Below, in pieces: positions 18,871 to 31,840 of a DNA stretch of 64,000 bases; within the stretch, counting starts at the first letter, position 1; each line of letters opens with the position of its first letter. A model generated the notes under the pieces. The model was not told where the DNA came from. It saw only the letters and a list, made by a program, of their open reading frames with translations, and ran no database searches. The stretch covers positions 203,878,192-203,942,191 of the forward strand of contig NC_134710.1 in assembly GCF_043290135.1 (NCBI RefSeq), read 5' to 3'. The position numbers were made by a program, and so were the translations under genes. The stretch comes from Rhipicephalus microplus (taxonomy: Eukaryota > Arthropoda > Arachnida > Ixodida > Ixodidae).

Positions 18871-20175
18871 AATAAAACAAATATGCTGGCAGAGGATTTG
18901 TCCGGAAGATTCAGGGTTCCCTCAATGAGTTTCGAGCAAGCTCCTTCATTGTCACTCATTTCGTAGAGATGGTGATATTTTCTTGGACGCTCTCCTTGGT
19001 AAGTGAGCTAGAAAAGGTCACAATTTCTATTCTAGCTAACAGCTATATACTGTCCTTGCTGGGCTGTCACAGAACTGGGTGACGCAAAAACATAAGCCGC
19101 AGATTTGCTTTGGAGTTCGATTGAATTGTTAATCACCCTGGGTTGGCTTTACATAAGTGATGCTTGTAGAATAAAATTAGAAGTTGTTGGCCCATATTGT
19201 TTACCTTCATCAAAGGACAGTGCCCTGAAAGGATCAATGTAGTACGTGCACTTTATCCATCAGTGCCCGTCGTTTAGGCCAAAGAGAAAAACAATGACGA
19301 TGACGGCAACAGTGACAGTTAAGCCAGATTTCCGGCTACTTGGTGTACGTTCATCATGTATTGATATAACGTGTGATAAGTAAACTTATTTATAGATGTA
19401 CGAAATAAGGGAGATAGCCCAACGGTCCGATTTAATTGTTAGACGCAGCCTCAAGAAGCAAACGAATCATGAAGTCAATGAAAGCTGAGGACAGGGTTTC
19501 CACATTTTTTAAATTGAAGATCACACTGAGACGGCACACCGCCAGATGAAACATCCCATATATTTGTTGCAGTCAAAAATGCATGCTCTACTGTTTGGGG
19601 TTAATACACGATGAAAGCCAAAAAGAGATAGTTAGGAATACTATGCTATTACAAAGTTACATGGCAAGTTTTCTAGCTTCATGCAGTTTGCGTGTCAAAA
19701 TATTTAACCTCTCACGGATCCTATGCGCTACACGCATATTCCTATTTCTTGCCAATGTTTCAATTCTGTGATATTTCTTGGCTGCTTTTTAACAAATTGT
19801 GATGTTTTTCAAAATCACCGTATGATTAGGAGGCAGGCTGTAGTGAAGAATACGTATTTATTTTGACCTGCAGCAATTGTTTAACGTGTTGCTAATCTGA
19901 AGTATACATGTACTCTTAAATTTCACTCCCGCTGAAACAACGCTATAAGAAAAAAAGTTACAGCCTTCCCGCAAAGGCGAAGCAATGAAAGTGATAGGAA
20001 CAAATTCGAAAGTCACGTGCAGAATAACAAGCAGGTCGAACCATGCTCCGTGTTTATCACGCACTAATGATGCACTTTGTACTCACAAGTACAGATGAAA
20101 GCGAATAAGTATCTCAGTTGTTACTTGGCTATGTCTGAAAAGAGCCCTTTTTTCGCAAACGGAGACTGTGCTACG
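18871..20175. other. Unassigned stretch, no supported gene
   Basis: No recognisable coding or structural RNA signal. Only short frames without domains. Confidence 0.4.
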
Positions 20176-20530
20176 GGTGCACACTGTAAACCAAATTACA
20201 CCCATATATAGGTGTTTTATTGTGTCTATACCTCACACCCCTACACCCCACTAAATAAGTGTATCAAGCAGGACTACACCTATACCGTGGGCGGATTACC
20301 GAATTTGCACCCTATGGCACAAACATTTTTTTTCGTGTGTAAAGGTAAATGTACACCCGAGTGGCCTTAAGGGAGTGAGGGTGTATAAGCGAATGTACAC
20401 CCAAGTAACCTTAAGGGCGTAAGGTTGTAATATTGCTTTGACACCCTAACACCCTTAAAAAACAAAAGTAGTGTAGGGGTGTAATTCGCTCAAACAGCAA
20501 AAAGGGTGTGGGGGTGTTCATGTTGAATAA
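20176..20530. repeat. Cluster of ACACCC/GGGTGT inverted and tandem motifs
   Basis: ACACCCATATATAGGTGT (20198-20215) is a near-perfect palindrome. AATGTACACCCGAGTGGCCT (near 20348) recurs 44 bases on as AATGTACACCCAAGTAACCT. CTACACCCCACT, ACACCCTTAAAA and GGGTGTGGGGGTGTTC lie nearby, and the two outer boundaries read TTACACCC and GGGTGTAATT. Probably a MITE with internally duplicated subterminal repeats; family unknown. Confidence 0.6.
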
Positions 20531-21693
20531 TGTCCCAACGCCCATGCAAAAAATACCATAATTCAAGTGTTACCCTTTTCTAGTAGGCCCCCGTGGAAGC
20601 ACGTGAAAGCTTACCCTTTAGCTAGACCTTTCATGTGCAGATGTCCTATTTTAGTGGCTCCTGCCACAGTGTGGTAATCCTGGCCCTAGCACAGCTTTTA
20701 TCGTGCATATATGAAGCACGGCATATAAGGCTCTCACATATAACACGTAATCCTAGCTGAATGCTAAGGCATCACTCAAAATGAGCTGTCACACATAACA
20801 CAGCGTTCACAAAGTCATGCCATAGTGCAAAATGAAATTAAGGTTTATTTTATTAGGCACAGAGCACATACAGGCTTCAGAGACAAATTGTACCTTAATC
20901 AAAAGCCTTTTTCAATTGTGCAGAGCAGAATGCCATTTGCTACAAAGGAAGACTGGAAATCAGACATCAATGGTACGGCATGGAGCTCTGACGACCGATG
21001 CATGCATATCAAAGTACAATAAAAAAGCCTTTATTTGCACCTAAAAACGAAGAACTAATTTTAACGCGCTTCAATGCAGCACAAAAGCACAGTGAAGTGC
21101 AGCATACAAACAGCAGGAAGAGTAGTGCAATGCAGAATGCCCTATTTCTCTAATATACTGAAATAATATATCAATGCACACTACAATTACCACATTGATA
21201 CGCCACAGTTTGCATGTGTTGTGGCATGCCTTATGCATATTATGCAAGGCTATTGGTATTCTAATCAATGTAACGACAAAACAGTCTTACAATGGCATTT
21301 TCATTTCACAATAACCCTTGTGTGTTCAGACATTCAGAATACTGGAGAAAGAATAATACTGGAGTGAAAACAATAGGCAAAATTACTATAGCTTAACAGT
21401 GTCACTAGATACTAACCATGCAGAATAATTAATTTAAAGATGTAAAATATCAAGCACATCCCATATGTCCCCTTGCAACAATGCAACATCAAAGAACATA
21501 AAATGGACACACAAAAGCAGGGTGGAAGAGTAACCACTTATAGCTAGCAGAGGTGAAGCAGCCAAGCTATTATCTGGAGCAATGTTTTGGAGCATCATAT
21601 CTTGCTTTTCCTGGGAGAAAATTTAAATTTGGAGCATGTTTCAGGAAAAACCAACGCAGCATTTTTGAGCTTGAAATTCCAAATTTACAGCAT
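20531..21693. other. Unassigned stretch, no supported gene
   Basis: AT-rich, no coding match, no clear repeat. Confidence 0.4.
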
Positions 21694-21927
21694 TGATTGA
21701 TTGACTTTGACGTCCCAAAACCACCATATGGTGATGAGAAACGTCGTAGTGGAGGGCTCCGGAAATTTTGACCACCTGGGGTTCTTTAACGTGCACCCAA
21801 ATCTGGGCACACGGGCCTACAGCGTTTCTGGCTCCATCGGAAGTGCAGCCACCGCAGCCATGATTCAATCCCACGACCTCGGGGTCAGCAGCCGAATATC
21901 ATAGCCCCTAGACCACCGCGGTGGGGC
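21694..21927 (-). mobile_element. tRNA-derived SINE, Ruka-like (copy 1)
   Basis: On -, it begins GCCCCACCGCGGTGGTCTAG, has a degenerate B box (TGGGATTGAATC), and continues through GTGCACGTTAAAGAACCCC to GGTTTTGGGACGTC. Length is about 234 bp. Pol III boxes at the head and a constant body show a SINE; the sequence type agrees with Ruka of ixodid ticks. Confidence 0.88.
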
Positions 21928-22355
21928 TCCAATTTTACAGTAGTACAACAAATTACATTGTATCACACAAAAGGAAAAACATATAGAAATTATTTGACAT
22001 CCGCTAATTCATTCAAAATACACGAGAGCGCAGCTATTTGAATAAAAGCACTGTTGAACTGTCCCACAGTGCAAACAATGCTAACCTCTCTATTTACGAA
22101 CGCTATGCACTATGCCATTATTAATATATGTCAAAAAGAGAAAGACCTAATATGCTTCCTTGAGGGACTCCACATTTTACTTTCTTCAGTTACGTTGTGA
22201 AACCAATAATGTTGAGTGCTTGTCTCCGATTCTTTAGGTAGGACTTAAGTAAATTTTCCACGTGCCCATGAAATCCATACCAGAAGAGCTTTTTAATTCA
22301 TAGAAGCTGATTAGAAAGGTAAAACTGTTTTGCTAAATTTACAAAAATACTAATT

Positions 22356-22595
22356 GCCCCACCGCGGTGGTGTAATGGCTTAGGTACTGGGCTGCTGACC
22401 CGCTAGTCGCGTGTTGGAATCCCGGCTGCGGCGGCTGCATTTACAATAGAGGCGGAAAGTTTGTAGGCCCGTCGGCTCAGATTTTGGTGCACGTTAAAGA
22501 ACCCCAGGTGGTCAAAATTTCCGCAGCCCTCCACTACGGGGTCTCTCATATCATATGGTGGTTTTGGGACGTTAAACCCCACATATCAAATAATC
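22356..22595 (+). mobile_element. tRNA-derived SINE, Ruka-like (copy 2)
   Basis: Head GCCCCACCGCGGTGGTGTAA, A-box region TGGCTTAGGTACTGGG, B-box region GTTGGAATCCCGGC, body GTGCACGTTAAAGAACCCC, 3' part GGTTTTGGGACGTTAAACC. It faces copy 1 in opposite orientation across 428 bp. Confidence 0.9.
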
Positions 22596-22803
22596 AAAAA
22601 TACCAATGATTATTTTATTTTTTTCAAGTTTTTTCAAAATGTTTACTTTTTGTTTCAAGAGCAAGGTTCTGTTGAAAGATGTTTACGGAAACCGTACTAA
22701 GCATTCGTCAGGAATAAATGTTTGTCTCGCATTTGCTTAACCGGAGATAAATTATCTTTTCAAAGAGTCTAGAAAAAACTGGTCGTCAACCGTTTTTTAG
22801 CTT

Positions 22804-23295
22804 GTGCCCTGTTACAGATGCTTCGTCAAGGACTTTTCACAGATAGCCAAGCCACTAAAGCAGTTTATCAAGACCGATGTCGATTTCAAGAGAGGGACGG
22901 CGCCAATTGAGGCATTTCAGAAACTGAAACGACGCCTGCTGGCCCTGCCGATACTTGCGCGTTTTGACAAAGACACTGATACGGAAATCTACACTGCCGC
23001 CAGCAGCGTAGGTCTCGGTGTCATTATTTTGCAGAAGACTGACGGAGAAGAAAAGATTAGGAGTTATACTTGCTGGTCGCTATCGAAGGCAGAAAGCAAC
23101 TCCACCACAACAGAAAAAGAGTGTCATGTTATCATCTGGGCTACGTCAAATTTTCGCCCCTATCCCCATGGAAGCCCCTACATTGTTGTGAGCAGCCACC
23201 ACGCTTTGTGCTGGCTAGCTAACGCGGAGGACGCTTCAGGTCACCTTGCACGATGGAGTCTAAGGCTTCAAGAATTGGACGTTACCATCGTTTAA
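22804..23295 (+). pseudogene. Gypsy RT-connection and RNase H segment (copy C)
   Basis: A 163-codon open frame: YRCFVKDFSQIAKPL (RT connection), GTAPIEAFQKLKRRL, ILARFDKDTDTEIYTAASSV (first RNase H strand, where the catalytic Asp of DASxxG is replaced by Ala), SKAESNSTTTEKECHVI (keeps the catalytic Glu), and VVSSHHALCWLANAEDASG, with TDHHA changed to SSHHA. Two catalytic positions look altered, so RNase H is probably dead even though the frame is open. Confidence 0.85.
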
Positions 23296-23395
23296 AAGTC
23301 CAGACTAAAACACTCTAATGCAGACTGCTTGTCTTGTGCCTCCGTTGACGCTCTGCCGCAGGATGACGAGGACAGTGACGACTTTTTGAGAACCT

Positions 23396-24048
23396 TCTTG
23401 CAAACACATCGTCGTAGCTACTGACTACTTCACCCACTACGCCGAGACAAGGGTTTTGACCCAAGGTAGTGCTGCCTTGGTAGCAAAGTTCTTTGTCAAA
23501 AACATTGTGTTGCGTCATGGTGCCCCAGAAGTCTTTATCACTGAAAGCGGTACTGCATTCACTGCTGACCTAACTCAGGCGATCTCGGTCCACAGCCAGA
23601 AAAGCCACCACCAGACGACAGCGTACCACCAACAGACCAATGGCCTCACCGAGTGGCTGACAAGGCCATCGCTGACAGGTTGGCCATGTACGTCAACGAC
23701 GAACAAAAAACGTAGAATGCCATCTTTCCGTATGTGTCCTTCGCATACAACAAGGCGGTGCAGGAGACGACTAATATCTCGCCGTACAAGGTGGTCTACG
23801 GAAAGAACCCGGCAACGAAGCTCAATGCCATGCTGCCAAACGTTGCTGACGAAGGGAGTCTCGACGTCACCGTCTACTCTCAGCGCACGGAAGCTCGTCA
23901 ACTTGCCCGCCTGCGCATCGAGAATCTGCAGATGACCGACCGCCACCGTTACAATCTTCGACGAAAATTCGTGGAATACCAGTCAAGCTACCGCGTTTGG
24001 GTATGAAAGCCGATACGCCGACGCGGATGAAAAACTTCCGAGGAGGTA
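23396..24048 (+). pseudogene. Gypsy integrase segment (copy C)
   Basis: It starts in IVVATDYFTHYAET and keeps ITESGTAFTADLTQ, with the second catalytic Asp (TDRG) changed to Glu-Ser. After HQQTNGLTEW a frameshift at about 23655 hides the rest; the frame at 23734 resumes with NKAVQETTNISPYKVVYGKN. The first catalytic Asp region (GMDLLGPF) is deleted. A clear relative of the integrase at 15709-16818. Confidence 0.87.
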
Positions 24049-24051
24049 CCA

Positions 24052-24888
<837 letters not shown>

Positions 24889-25302
24889 AGTCCGGTCGTA
24901 GCTCTTTGGTAAAATGCTTCATTGCCATGCAGAATTCGTGGGTTCAATGCCAGCTGGGACTCTGACATTTATTTTTTGCATTGGTCGGGTCGATGATACC
25001 AATGTCAGGTATTTCTTAACGCTCATACGTTCAAATTGCTCATGTGTGTTCTAGTCGTTCTTAGGTAGATACTAAGTGTCAATCACCTGTGGCACATACC
25101 CGCGTACCAGCGGCACGCCCCGGCCCATGGGTATACGCCGCTGTCTGGCGAGAAGTGTTTGATGATATACCCGATAGGATTGTGGCATAATTCATGTCTT
25201 GACCTGTGCGTCCTAATCATCAAACCATCTCACCCTCCCGCCACGCTAAGGGGCTGACCACGAGAGCACCCAAACAAAAGCGGCTAGATAGATAGATACG
25301 CT
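24889..25302 (+). repeat. tRNA-like SINE with GATA tail
   Basis: Near the left end GTAGCTCTTTGGTAAAATGC resembles an A box, and GTGGGTTCAATGCCAGC 40 bases later a B box. A body of about 300 bp follows, closing with CTAGATAGATAGATAC at 25284-25300, a plausible SINE tail. The head differs from the Ruka-like copies, so this is a separate family. Confidence 0.55.
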
Positions 25303-26090
25303 TTAAGTCACCGAAGGTCACTAAACATGCTTTGCATTTGAAAGCAATGATTAAGGGAGCAATGTTGTTTTATTAGACAAATGACGTACTTACAATATGC
25401 ATAAATAACTTCGCAGATGCAATCGGGACACAACTCTCCATGAGCAAGATAACAAAACGGGTCGAGAACACCCAATGCCCAATTGTCGAACACCACAGCA
25501 GTGCGGCAGCAGCTTTGACAGTGTAGCTTTGGCAATAGTAAACTTGAGCATATCGGTACTAAGCATGTAGCATTTACCGCGACTAAAGGCGAGCGCACGC
25601 CGGCCGTGCACCAGCGATAGCAGTCGGCAGTCAAAAGATTGGCTATCTACCCATTCGTGAGCTAGTACCGCTATGAAATGTCACACCAGTAAATGGCACA
25701 TGAAAAATAGGTAAACTACGGAAGGTACGCACGAAACCACCGCGGGAAAGTGAGCGACACCTAATTGACCTGGTAATGCACCGAACTAAACACATGTAGG
25801 CTCCGATAGCTGATTGCCTAGATACGCCCCCTTCTCTTGTTATAGCACATAATTGACGAAAAATTTAGACAATCAACCAATTATCCAAATGCCAGATACA
25901 CCGTGATGTAACCTTGTTGTTACTTTGACTAACATAAAATTACAACTTTTTGAAACAAAAAATATATTGTGTATTTAATTTTTTGTTGTTTACCCCTCCT
26001 CACATAGTCATGCTTCAATAGTCGGTGGGCGTTGATGCCTTTGGCAATATGTTTACGACACTTTTACTTCCAAGTTTCACGTTCATTTGG
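25303..26090. other. Mostly unassigned; weak exon-like minus frame
   Basis: A 108-codon minus frame (25634-25308) contains WALGVLDPFCYLAHGELCP and a good donor-like TT/GTAAGT at about 25395. I cannot link it to a family. The rest shows nothing. Confidence 0.25.
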
Positions 26091-26405
26091 ATCCAAGTTT
26101 TCGGTCCAATTTCGCCGTGACGGTACTTCGGACGTACAAGGTTGTTCGACCTCTGGGCACACTCGACTACAAGGTTGTCCCTGGCGGCATCATGAACTAT
26201 CGACGGCAGCGGTCACGGGTGATCTGAAGTCGTCCATGCCATGTGCCTCAAGCCCTTTCATGCGCGTTAACTAACCAGAGGACTGATGTTTGTTGTTCTT
26301 GCTGGAATTCATTGCTTGTACTTATCGTTTATTCTCTTACAGTGATATTGCATTTTCGTCTCTTATTAAATCATAGGGACAATGCTTTTCTCAGAGGGGG
26401 TGCAA
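26091..26405 (+). pseudogene. Gypsy integrase C-terminal tail and 3' UTR
   Basis: ACGGTACTTCGGACGTACAA and GACTACAAGGTTGTCCC match the end of the intact integrase at 15.7-15.9 kb (RRYFGPYRVVRRLGPLDYEVV). GTCGTCCATG and CCCTTTCATGCGCGTTAACT match its last codons. A 1-base shift puts it out of frame. The 3' UTR ends in TCTCAGAGGGGGTGCAA, a polypurine tract right before the LTR. Confidence 0.85.
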
Positions 26406-26782
26406 TGCCACTATCCTTCCTCAAGTTTCGTTGTCGCCTTTTTTACACTGTCAGTAATTCCCAGCGCGAACCGCGCTTGCGGTGTTCGAAAAGCTTCTTA
26501 GATGATTTTGTTAAAATTGCGCATCTTCGCGAATATTGAAGATTATTCTGAAACCTTCGTGGCTGCTAGCGATAACGCTAGAATATTCGACGACACGTAA
26601 ATAAATGCCGTTGTGCTTTCCCACTTGTCAATTGATTCACGGCCACTCTGTTCGCTGATATCAGTGCTCCACGGATCACGGTATTGTGACTTTTCATTGA
26701 TTGGCCAGAGGTCCGACCAAATAAATAGTTTCATCTTCGACCCACAGTCTCCTCTCTTCGGCGACGTAACTACTCCATGACA
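26406..26782 (+). repeat. Gypsy 3' LTR, 377 bp
   Basis: TGCCACTATCC...CTACTCCATGACA, with the same layout as the 407-bp LTRs at 15-17 kb: a GCGATAACGCTAGAATATTC block, a TAAATAAATGCCG TATA-like site, CCAAATAAATAG near 26717, and a TCTCCTCTCTTCGGCGACG end. It is diverged by perhaps a quarter and has small deletions, so it is much older. Confidence 0.88.
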
Positions 26783-27068
26783 ATATTAAAGGCAGGATTA
26801 GAGAGAGAACGAAAAGTGCTTTTGTTGCCAGATAGCGACCAAGACACAGCTTGGCCTTAATAAAAGATCTGTCTAGTAAATAAAAAAATACCAATCGAAA
26901 AAATGTGCCGGCATACGTTGCCACGTGTAGGTCGACCTTTCAATTGAAAGTCAAATACAGTCAATTGCTCATCGCATGTGAAAAAGAAATTTGTTAGTGC
27001 TCGAAAAATCAGGCCTATACGACGTTGTGAAATAATCACAAATTATCATAATAACCATTTATTTTTTG
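26783..27068. other. Unassigned, ends in a polypyrimidine/acceptor stretch
   Basis: AT-rich. The last 20 bases (ATTTATTTTTTGCAG) make a good splice acceptor for the exon candidate that follows. Confidence 0.35.
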
Positions 27069-27071
27069 CAG

Positions 27072-27180
27072 GATTTACTACGCTGGAATGAAATCCTGGT
27101 TTGCAACTCATGCCGTTTACAAGTTCAATACAAACAGCCCTGTTCCTCGAGGAGGAGAACGCTCCAGCGCCCAATCATGA
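27072..27180 (+). CDS. Candidate terminal exon of an unidentified host gene
   Basis: After ATTTATTTTTTGCAG, the phase-1 frame reads IYYAGMKSWFATHAVYKFNT, then NSPVPRGGERSSAQS and TGA: 35 residues. Composition is balanced, the segment ends in a hydrophilic tail as many cytosolic C-termini do, and the acceptor is strong. A longer overlapping frame (27066-27467) is in another phase and looks less protein-like. I do not recognise the protein. No upstream exon was found in the window, so this could be chance; conservation in other ticks would settle it. Confidence 0.3.
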
Positions 27181-28550
<1,370 letters not shown>

Positions 28551-28810
28551 ATACTATTTAGGCGCCCGGCTCATTGCCCAGCCATCTTTAACTAGTGGCT
28601 GTATTCACAATTGTGAACATTGTTGATCAAAAAACAAATATTACACATATGTGAGGCACAACTTCAATACTTAAGTATTGGGTGGTGTGTTCTCTTGCCA
28701 GAAAAAAAATGGATACGTAATTCTAAAGAACGTTTTGTTTTTTACGCTGCGCTGAAAATTTGATGCTGTGCACTGAAAAAAGCTCTTTTTCGATGATATT
28801 GTACTGCTAC

Positions 28811-28946
28811 CTCGCACTGGCCCAGGTATCTGCACAAGCTCATGTTTCGCTACACCACTGCCAGGTGGCGTCCATATCTCAAGCAGTGCCTCTTGTAGTT
28901 CATTGTTTCCAGCCAGGATGGTCACATTGAACACAAAGGAGACGCT
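28811..28946 (-). CDS. Candidate internal exon, unidentified gene (second)
   Basis: On - the frame reads SVSFVFNVTILAGNNELQEA and then LLEIWTPPGSGVAKHELVQI, ending at CGAG/GTAGCA, a usable donor. Two acceptors are possible: a pyrimidine-rich TTTTGCCTTCTCTCTGAG before 28946 (keeps phase with the exon at 29189-29383) or ATTTTCAG before 28974 (different phase). The residues look like real protein with an extracellular feel (an NVT glycosylation site). No family recognised. Confidence 0.3.
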
Positions 28947-29188
28947 CTCAGAGAGAAGGCAAAACATAAATGACCTGAAAATAACCATACAACGAGTACT
29001 CACAGGTGCCACGTTTTAAAAAAATCACCCGAAAGTGGTCACATTCCTTATGACAGAACAGTCGTATTTTGACGACATTTTCAGAGATGTGCGCTGATAC
29101 GCGGCCAATTGTTTTTTAATCTTTTTTTGTGAGAAAGTGGATCACTTTAAGTTTATCGCGAGGCAGTCATAGTAACAACGCAGCTCAC

Positions 29189-29383
29189 GATGCTCAAATC
29201 AGTCAACTGCTGCGGCTTGAGGTTTTTGGCACCATTTTTTGAGAGGAGAGGGAACGATTTCTTTATGGCGGAGCATGTATTGCACATTCTTGGCAACGTA
29301 ATATTTGCTGGCAGGTTCTCAGGAGCCTCGACTCCAGAGCGGCAGAGCCTCCTCAAGACGCTGAACAAGTGTTTTATGCCCCT
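29189..29383 (-). CDS. Candidate internal exon, unidentified gene (first)
   Basis: The minus frame has acceptor AACATCAG before 29383 and donor ATC/GTGAGC after 29189. The segment between is exactly 195 bases, 65 codons, phase 0 at both ends, with no stop: RGIKHLFSVLRRLCRSGVEA, PENLPANITLPRMCNTCSAI and so on. GC content is higher than its surroundings. A + frame also runs through here, which is common opposite a GC-rich exon. I cannot name the gene. Confidence 0.35.
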
Positions 29384-29404
29384 CTGATGTTTAAGTAAGT
29401 ACAA

Positions 29405-31206
29405 TATATGGGTTACGAATAGAAACGGAATCGCACTGATTCAAGAATTAAATTTTTCTTAGGACTCTCTCGTCATGAATCTTTGCTAAGTTCTCCCAAC
29501 CTGTTGGTGAGATCAAATATACTCGCGAAATGAACAATAATAATCAAATTGAATGGGCCATCATTCTAAAGTGATGAAAAGTTTACAGTTCTATAATGTT
29601 GCTTCTGGTGTCGTTAAATATAAAATTATTATTATAAGCAAGAATTTTTCGCAATCATCCCTATAGCAACAACTCAATGGGTATAGAAGTAGATATGTGG
29701 ACATATATGTTTTCGCATATATATAAAGACCATGTATAGCACATAATAGTACCATGTATCAAATAGCCAGCAGTCAGGCCGGCTATGCTGAGAAGCATGG
29801 CTAACGACGTAGTGGACGACTACAACTCGTTAGCTAGAGGTGAGAACAAAATGATTAAGAGTTGCTAACTCGAAAGTTTGAGAAATACGGCAGTGACCAG
29901 GCAGAGAAAGTTTACAAGATTTACATATTTCAATTGCGAGTACAGGAAAACTTCCACCACCGTCGATTTCTCCCGCAACCACTCACCGTACAAGTAAAAA
30001 CGAGATATGGTTTGGCGCCACCAGCAAACGTTGCAGTCTACTTGAGCATATTCCAGGGCTGCGACCAGTGGCAATTGAGCTTGCCTGAAATATCAAAGAA
30101 TGTATAGCATGACTAGCATAAGCTGATCCGTACAAGCGCCATATGGCGTCGAAAAATACCTCGCCCACGAAGTGATCTTTACTCAGTTCAGTTGAAGCGT
30201 CATGTTTTTTTCCTGACATTGCAAAATATTGGTTGATAAGAAAAAAGTTTATTCGCGCTGAACATTGGCAGCAAACTGCTACCATTAGTGTAACTCATGA
30301 AGTGCATGCGCCGGAGAGTTACCTTGTGCGTGTGAAAGTATAATATGCTTGCTGAAAGAGCACCGATTCCCAACATAGTGCAACGCATGCCAAGTGAACG
30401 AAGTGCATGAAGTACTACAACCTAACTATAACTTTGTCGGCGTTGTAGCGACCAGTTTGTGGTTGTAGCTATCAAGTGTCTGTACGGCAAGCGTATAATA
30501 TAGCGAACCAGGAGGTTCGGTTCAACTCATACGCACACGGGAAGCTAAGAAAGGTCTTACCGCATGATGTCTTCAAACCGCAATAATGATACAAGCATAG
30601 AGCGAAAGAACGGTAATATCCTCATTGCTTACAATGGCAGCATAATCAAGAAAACGTGTGTTAGAGGTGAGAGGAGGGAAAAGGGGGCATGGCAGCAACT
30701 CAAAGTTAACAATGCCAAGTAGTCCGTGCCTTTTTCCACCTGAAAAAAAAGTGCGGAGCCCTTCCCCTGTCGAGAAAACAGCGGCAAGCGTTCCTCAGCA
30801 CGGATGTGCCTTGCTTTTCTTTCGCGTTGCGTAGTCTTATAAGGAAATATACTTTCGTAAAGAGTGGCCACTCGAGTCTTTTCGCGGCCGAGCAAGGAAG
30901 GGTCGTACCAACCGCTTCATGGCATACTTATGCTTGCTTCTACTCTTTAGTAAGCTACCTCGGGAGGACCATGAAAACCCAAGTTTGAAATCAAATTTCG
31001 TTCAAAGAAAAAAAAACCTATTGGTTTGTGCGATTCTTCATGTCGACTCTACATTGTGTCCCACTGAGGAAATTTAATGCTTTACCACAAACAGCAGTAC
31101 ACCCTTGCTAAAAAGTACCGTCTTTCATTATTGGTTTTGCACAAAAGGTACACATTCATGTGGTTTAGATGTGATGAACATGTATTCCCTTTGTCGCAGC
31201 ATAGGT
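29405..31206. other. Unassigned stretch, no supported gene
   Basis: Several 60-100 codon frames on both strands, none with domain or splice support. Nothing else seen. Confidence 0.4.
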
Positions 31207-31275
31207 GTGTAGCCTAGTGGTAAAGACACTCGCTTTCGGAGCATCAGGGTAATGGCTAAAATCGCAGCATCGGAA
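31207..31275 (+). repeat. tRNA-like SINE head, degenerate
   Basis: GTGTAGCCTAGTGGTAAAGA resembles a Pol III A box. The expected B-box position is degraded (CAGGGTAATGGCTAAAATC). Confidence 0.35.
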
Positions 31276-31775
31276 AGAAAATGATTGGTTTTTTCGTTTA
31301 TGCTGAAGAGATAATTGGGACTCACCAGCCGCGCGTGGCGCTGAAAGCTGTGCAGCAGCTCGGCCACAGGGCCCTACGGGAGTTTCCGCTCTTTACGTAA
31401 GTATGTTACTTCAAGCAGTCCCTCTCAAAACTAACATTGAGGCAGTGGTGGTCCACGGTAGGCGCTTTTCAGGATAGCTCGGCACTGGTTATGTTCATAC
31501 TAGCGTTGGTTAGTCTGTAGAATAGCCCAAAAAAAGGAAAATCACGCGATCAACGCAGGTGAGGGATTCAATTATCACGAAGTAGCAATTTCTCTATAAT
31601 GCGCAATTCCAAACATTGATAGTACACGTAGTCTAGCATGTGGCTTCTAGTCCGCCAAGCTGCGATTTTGAAATCAAGCGCCCATACCAAGTGTACTGGT
31701 TTTCAAGTGTTTTTTCTCTTTTTTTTGCATTTACGGCCGAACGCCTTGTGTATACTTAAGTTTACATGGTACGAG

Positions 31776-31840
31776 CATGGGTGCGTGGCTTGGTGGTCAA
31801 AGCAATCGCATTGAAATTGGGAAACACAGGTTAAGCTGCA
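31776..31840 (+). repeat. tRNA-like SINE head, very degenerate
   Basis: GGTGCGTGGCTTGGTGGTCA looks like an A-box region. No good B box follows. Confidence 0.25.

Larger units (their letters stand above)
22804..24048 (+). mobile_element. Gypsy pol fragment (copy C), internally deleted
   Basis: RT end plus RNase H (22804-23295), then a jump to the middle of integrase at about 23400. The RNase H-integrase linker and the zinc domain are missing between about 23395 and 23405. The frame changes at about 23655 and 23735. It breaks off at 24048 inside integrase, where a CA/TA microsatellite begins. Confidence 0.88.

Noticed and set aside
25308..25634. Cysteine-rich minus frame as a possible exon
   Set aside because: A donor-like GTAAGT is present, but the acceptor is ambiguous and the peptide matches nothing; kept only as a note in the feature list.
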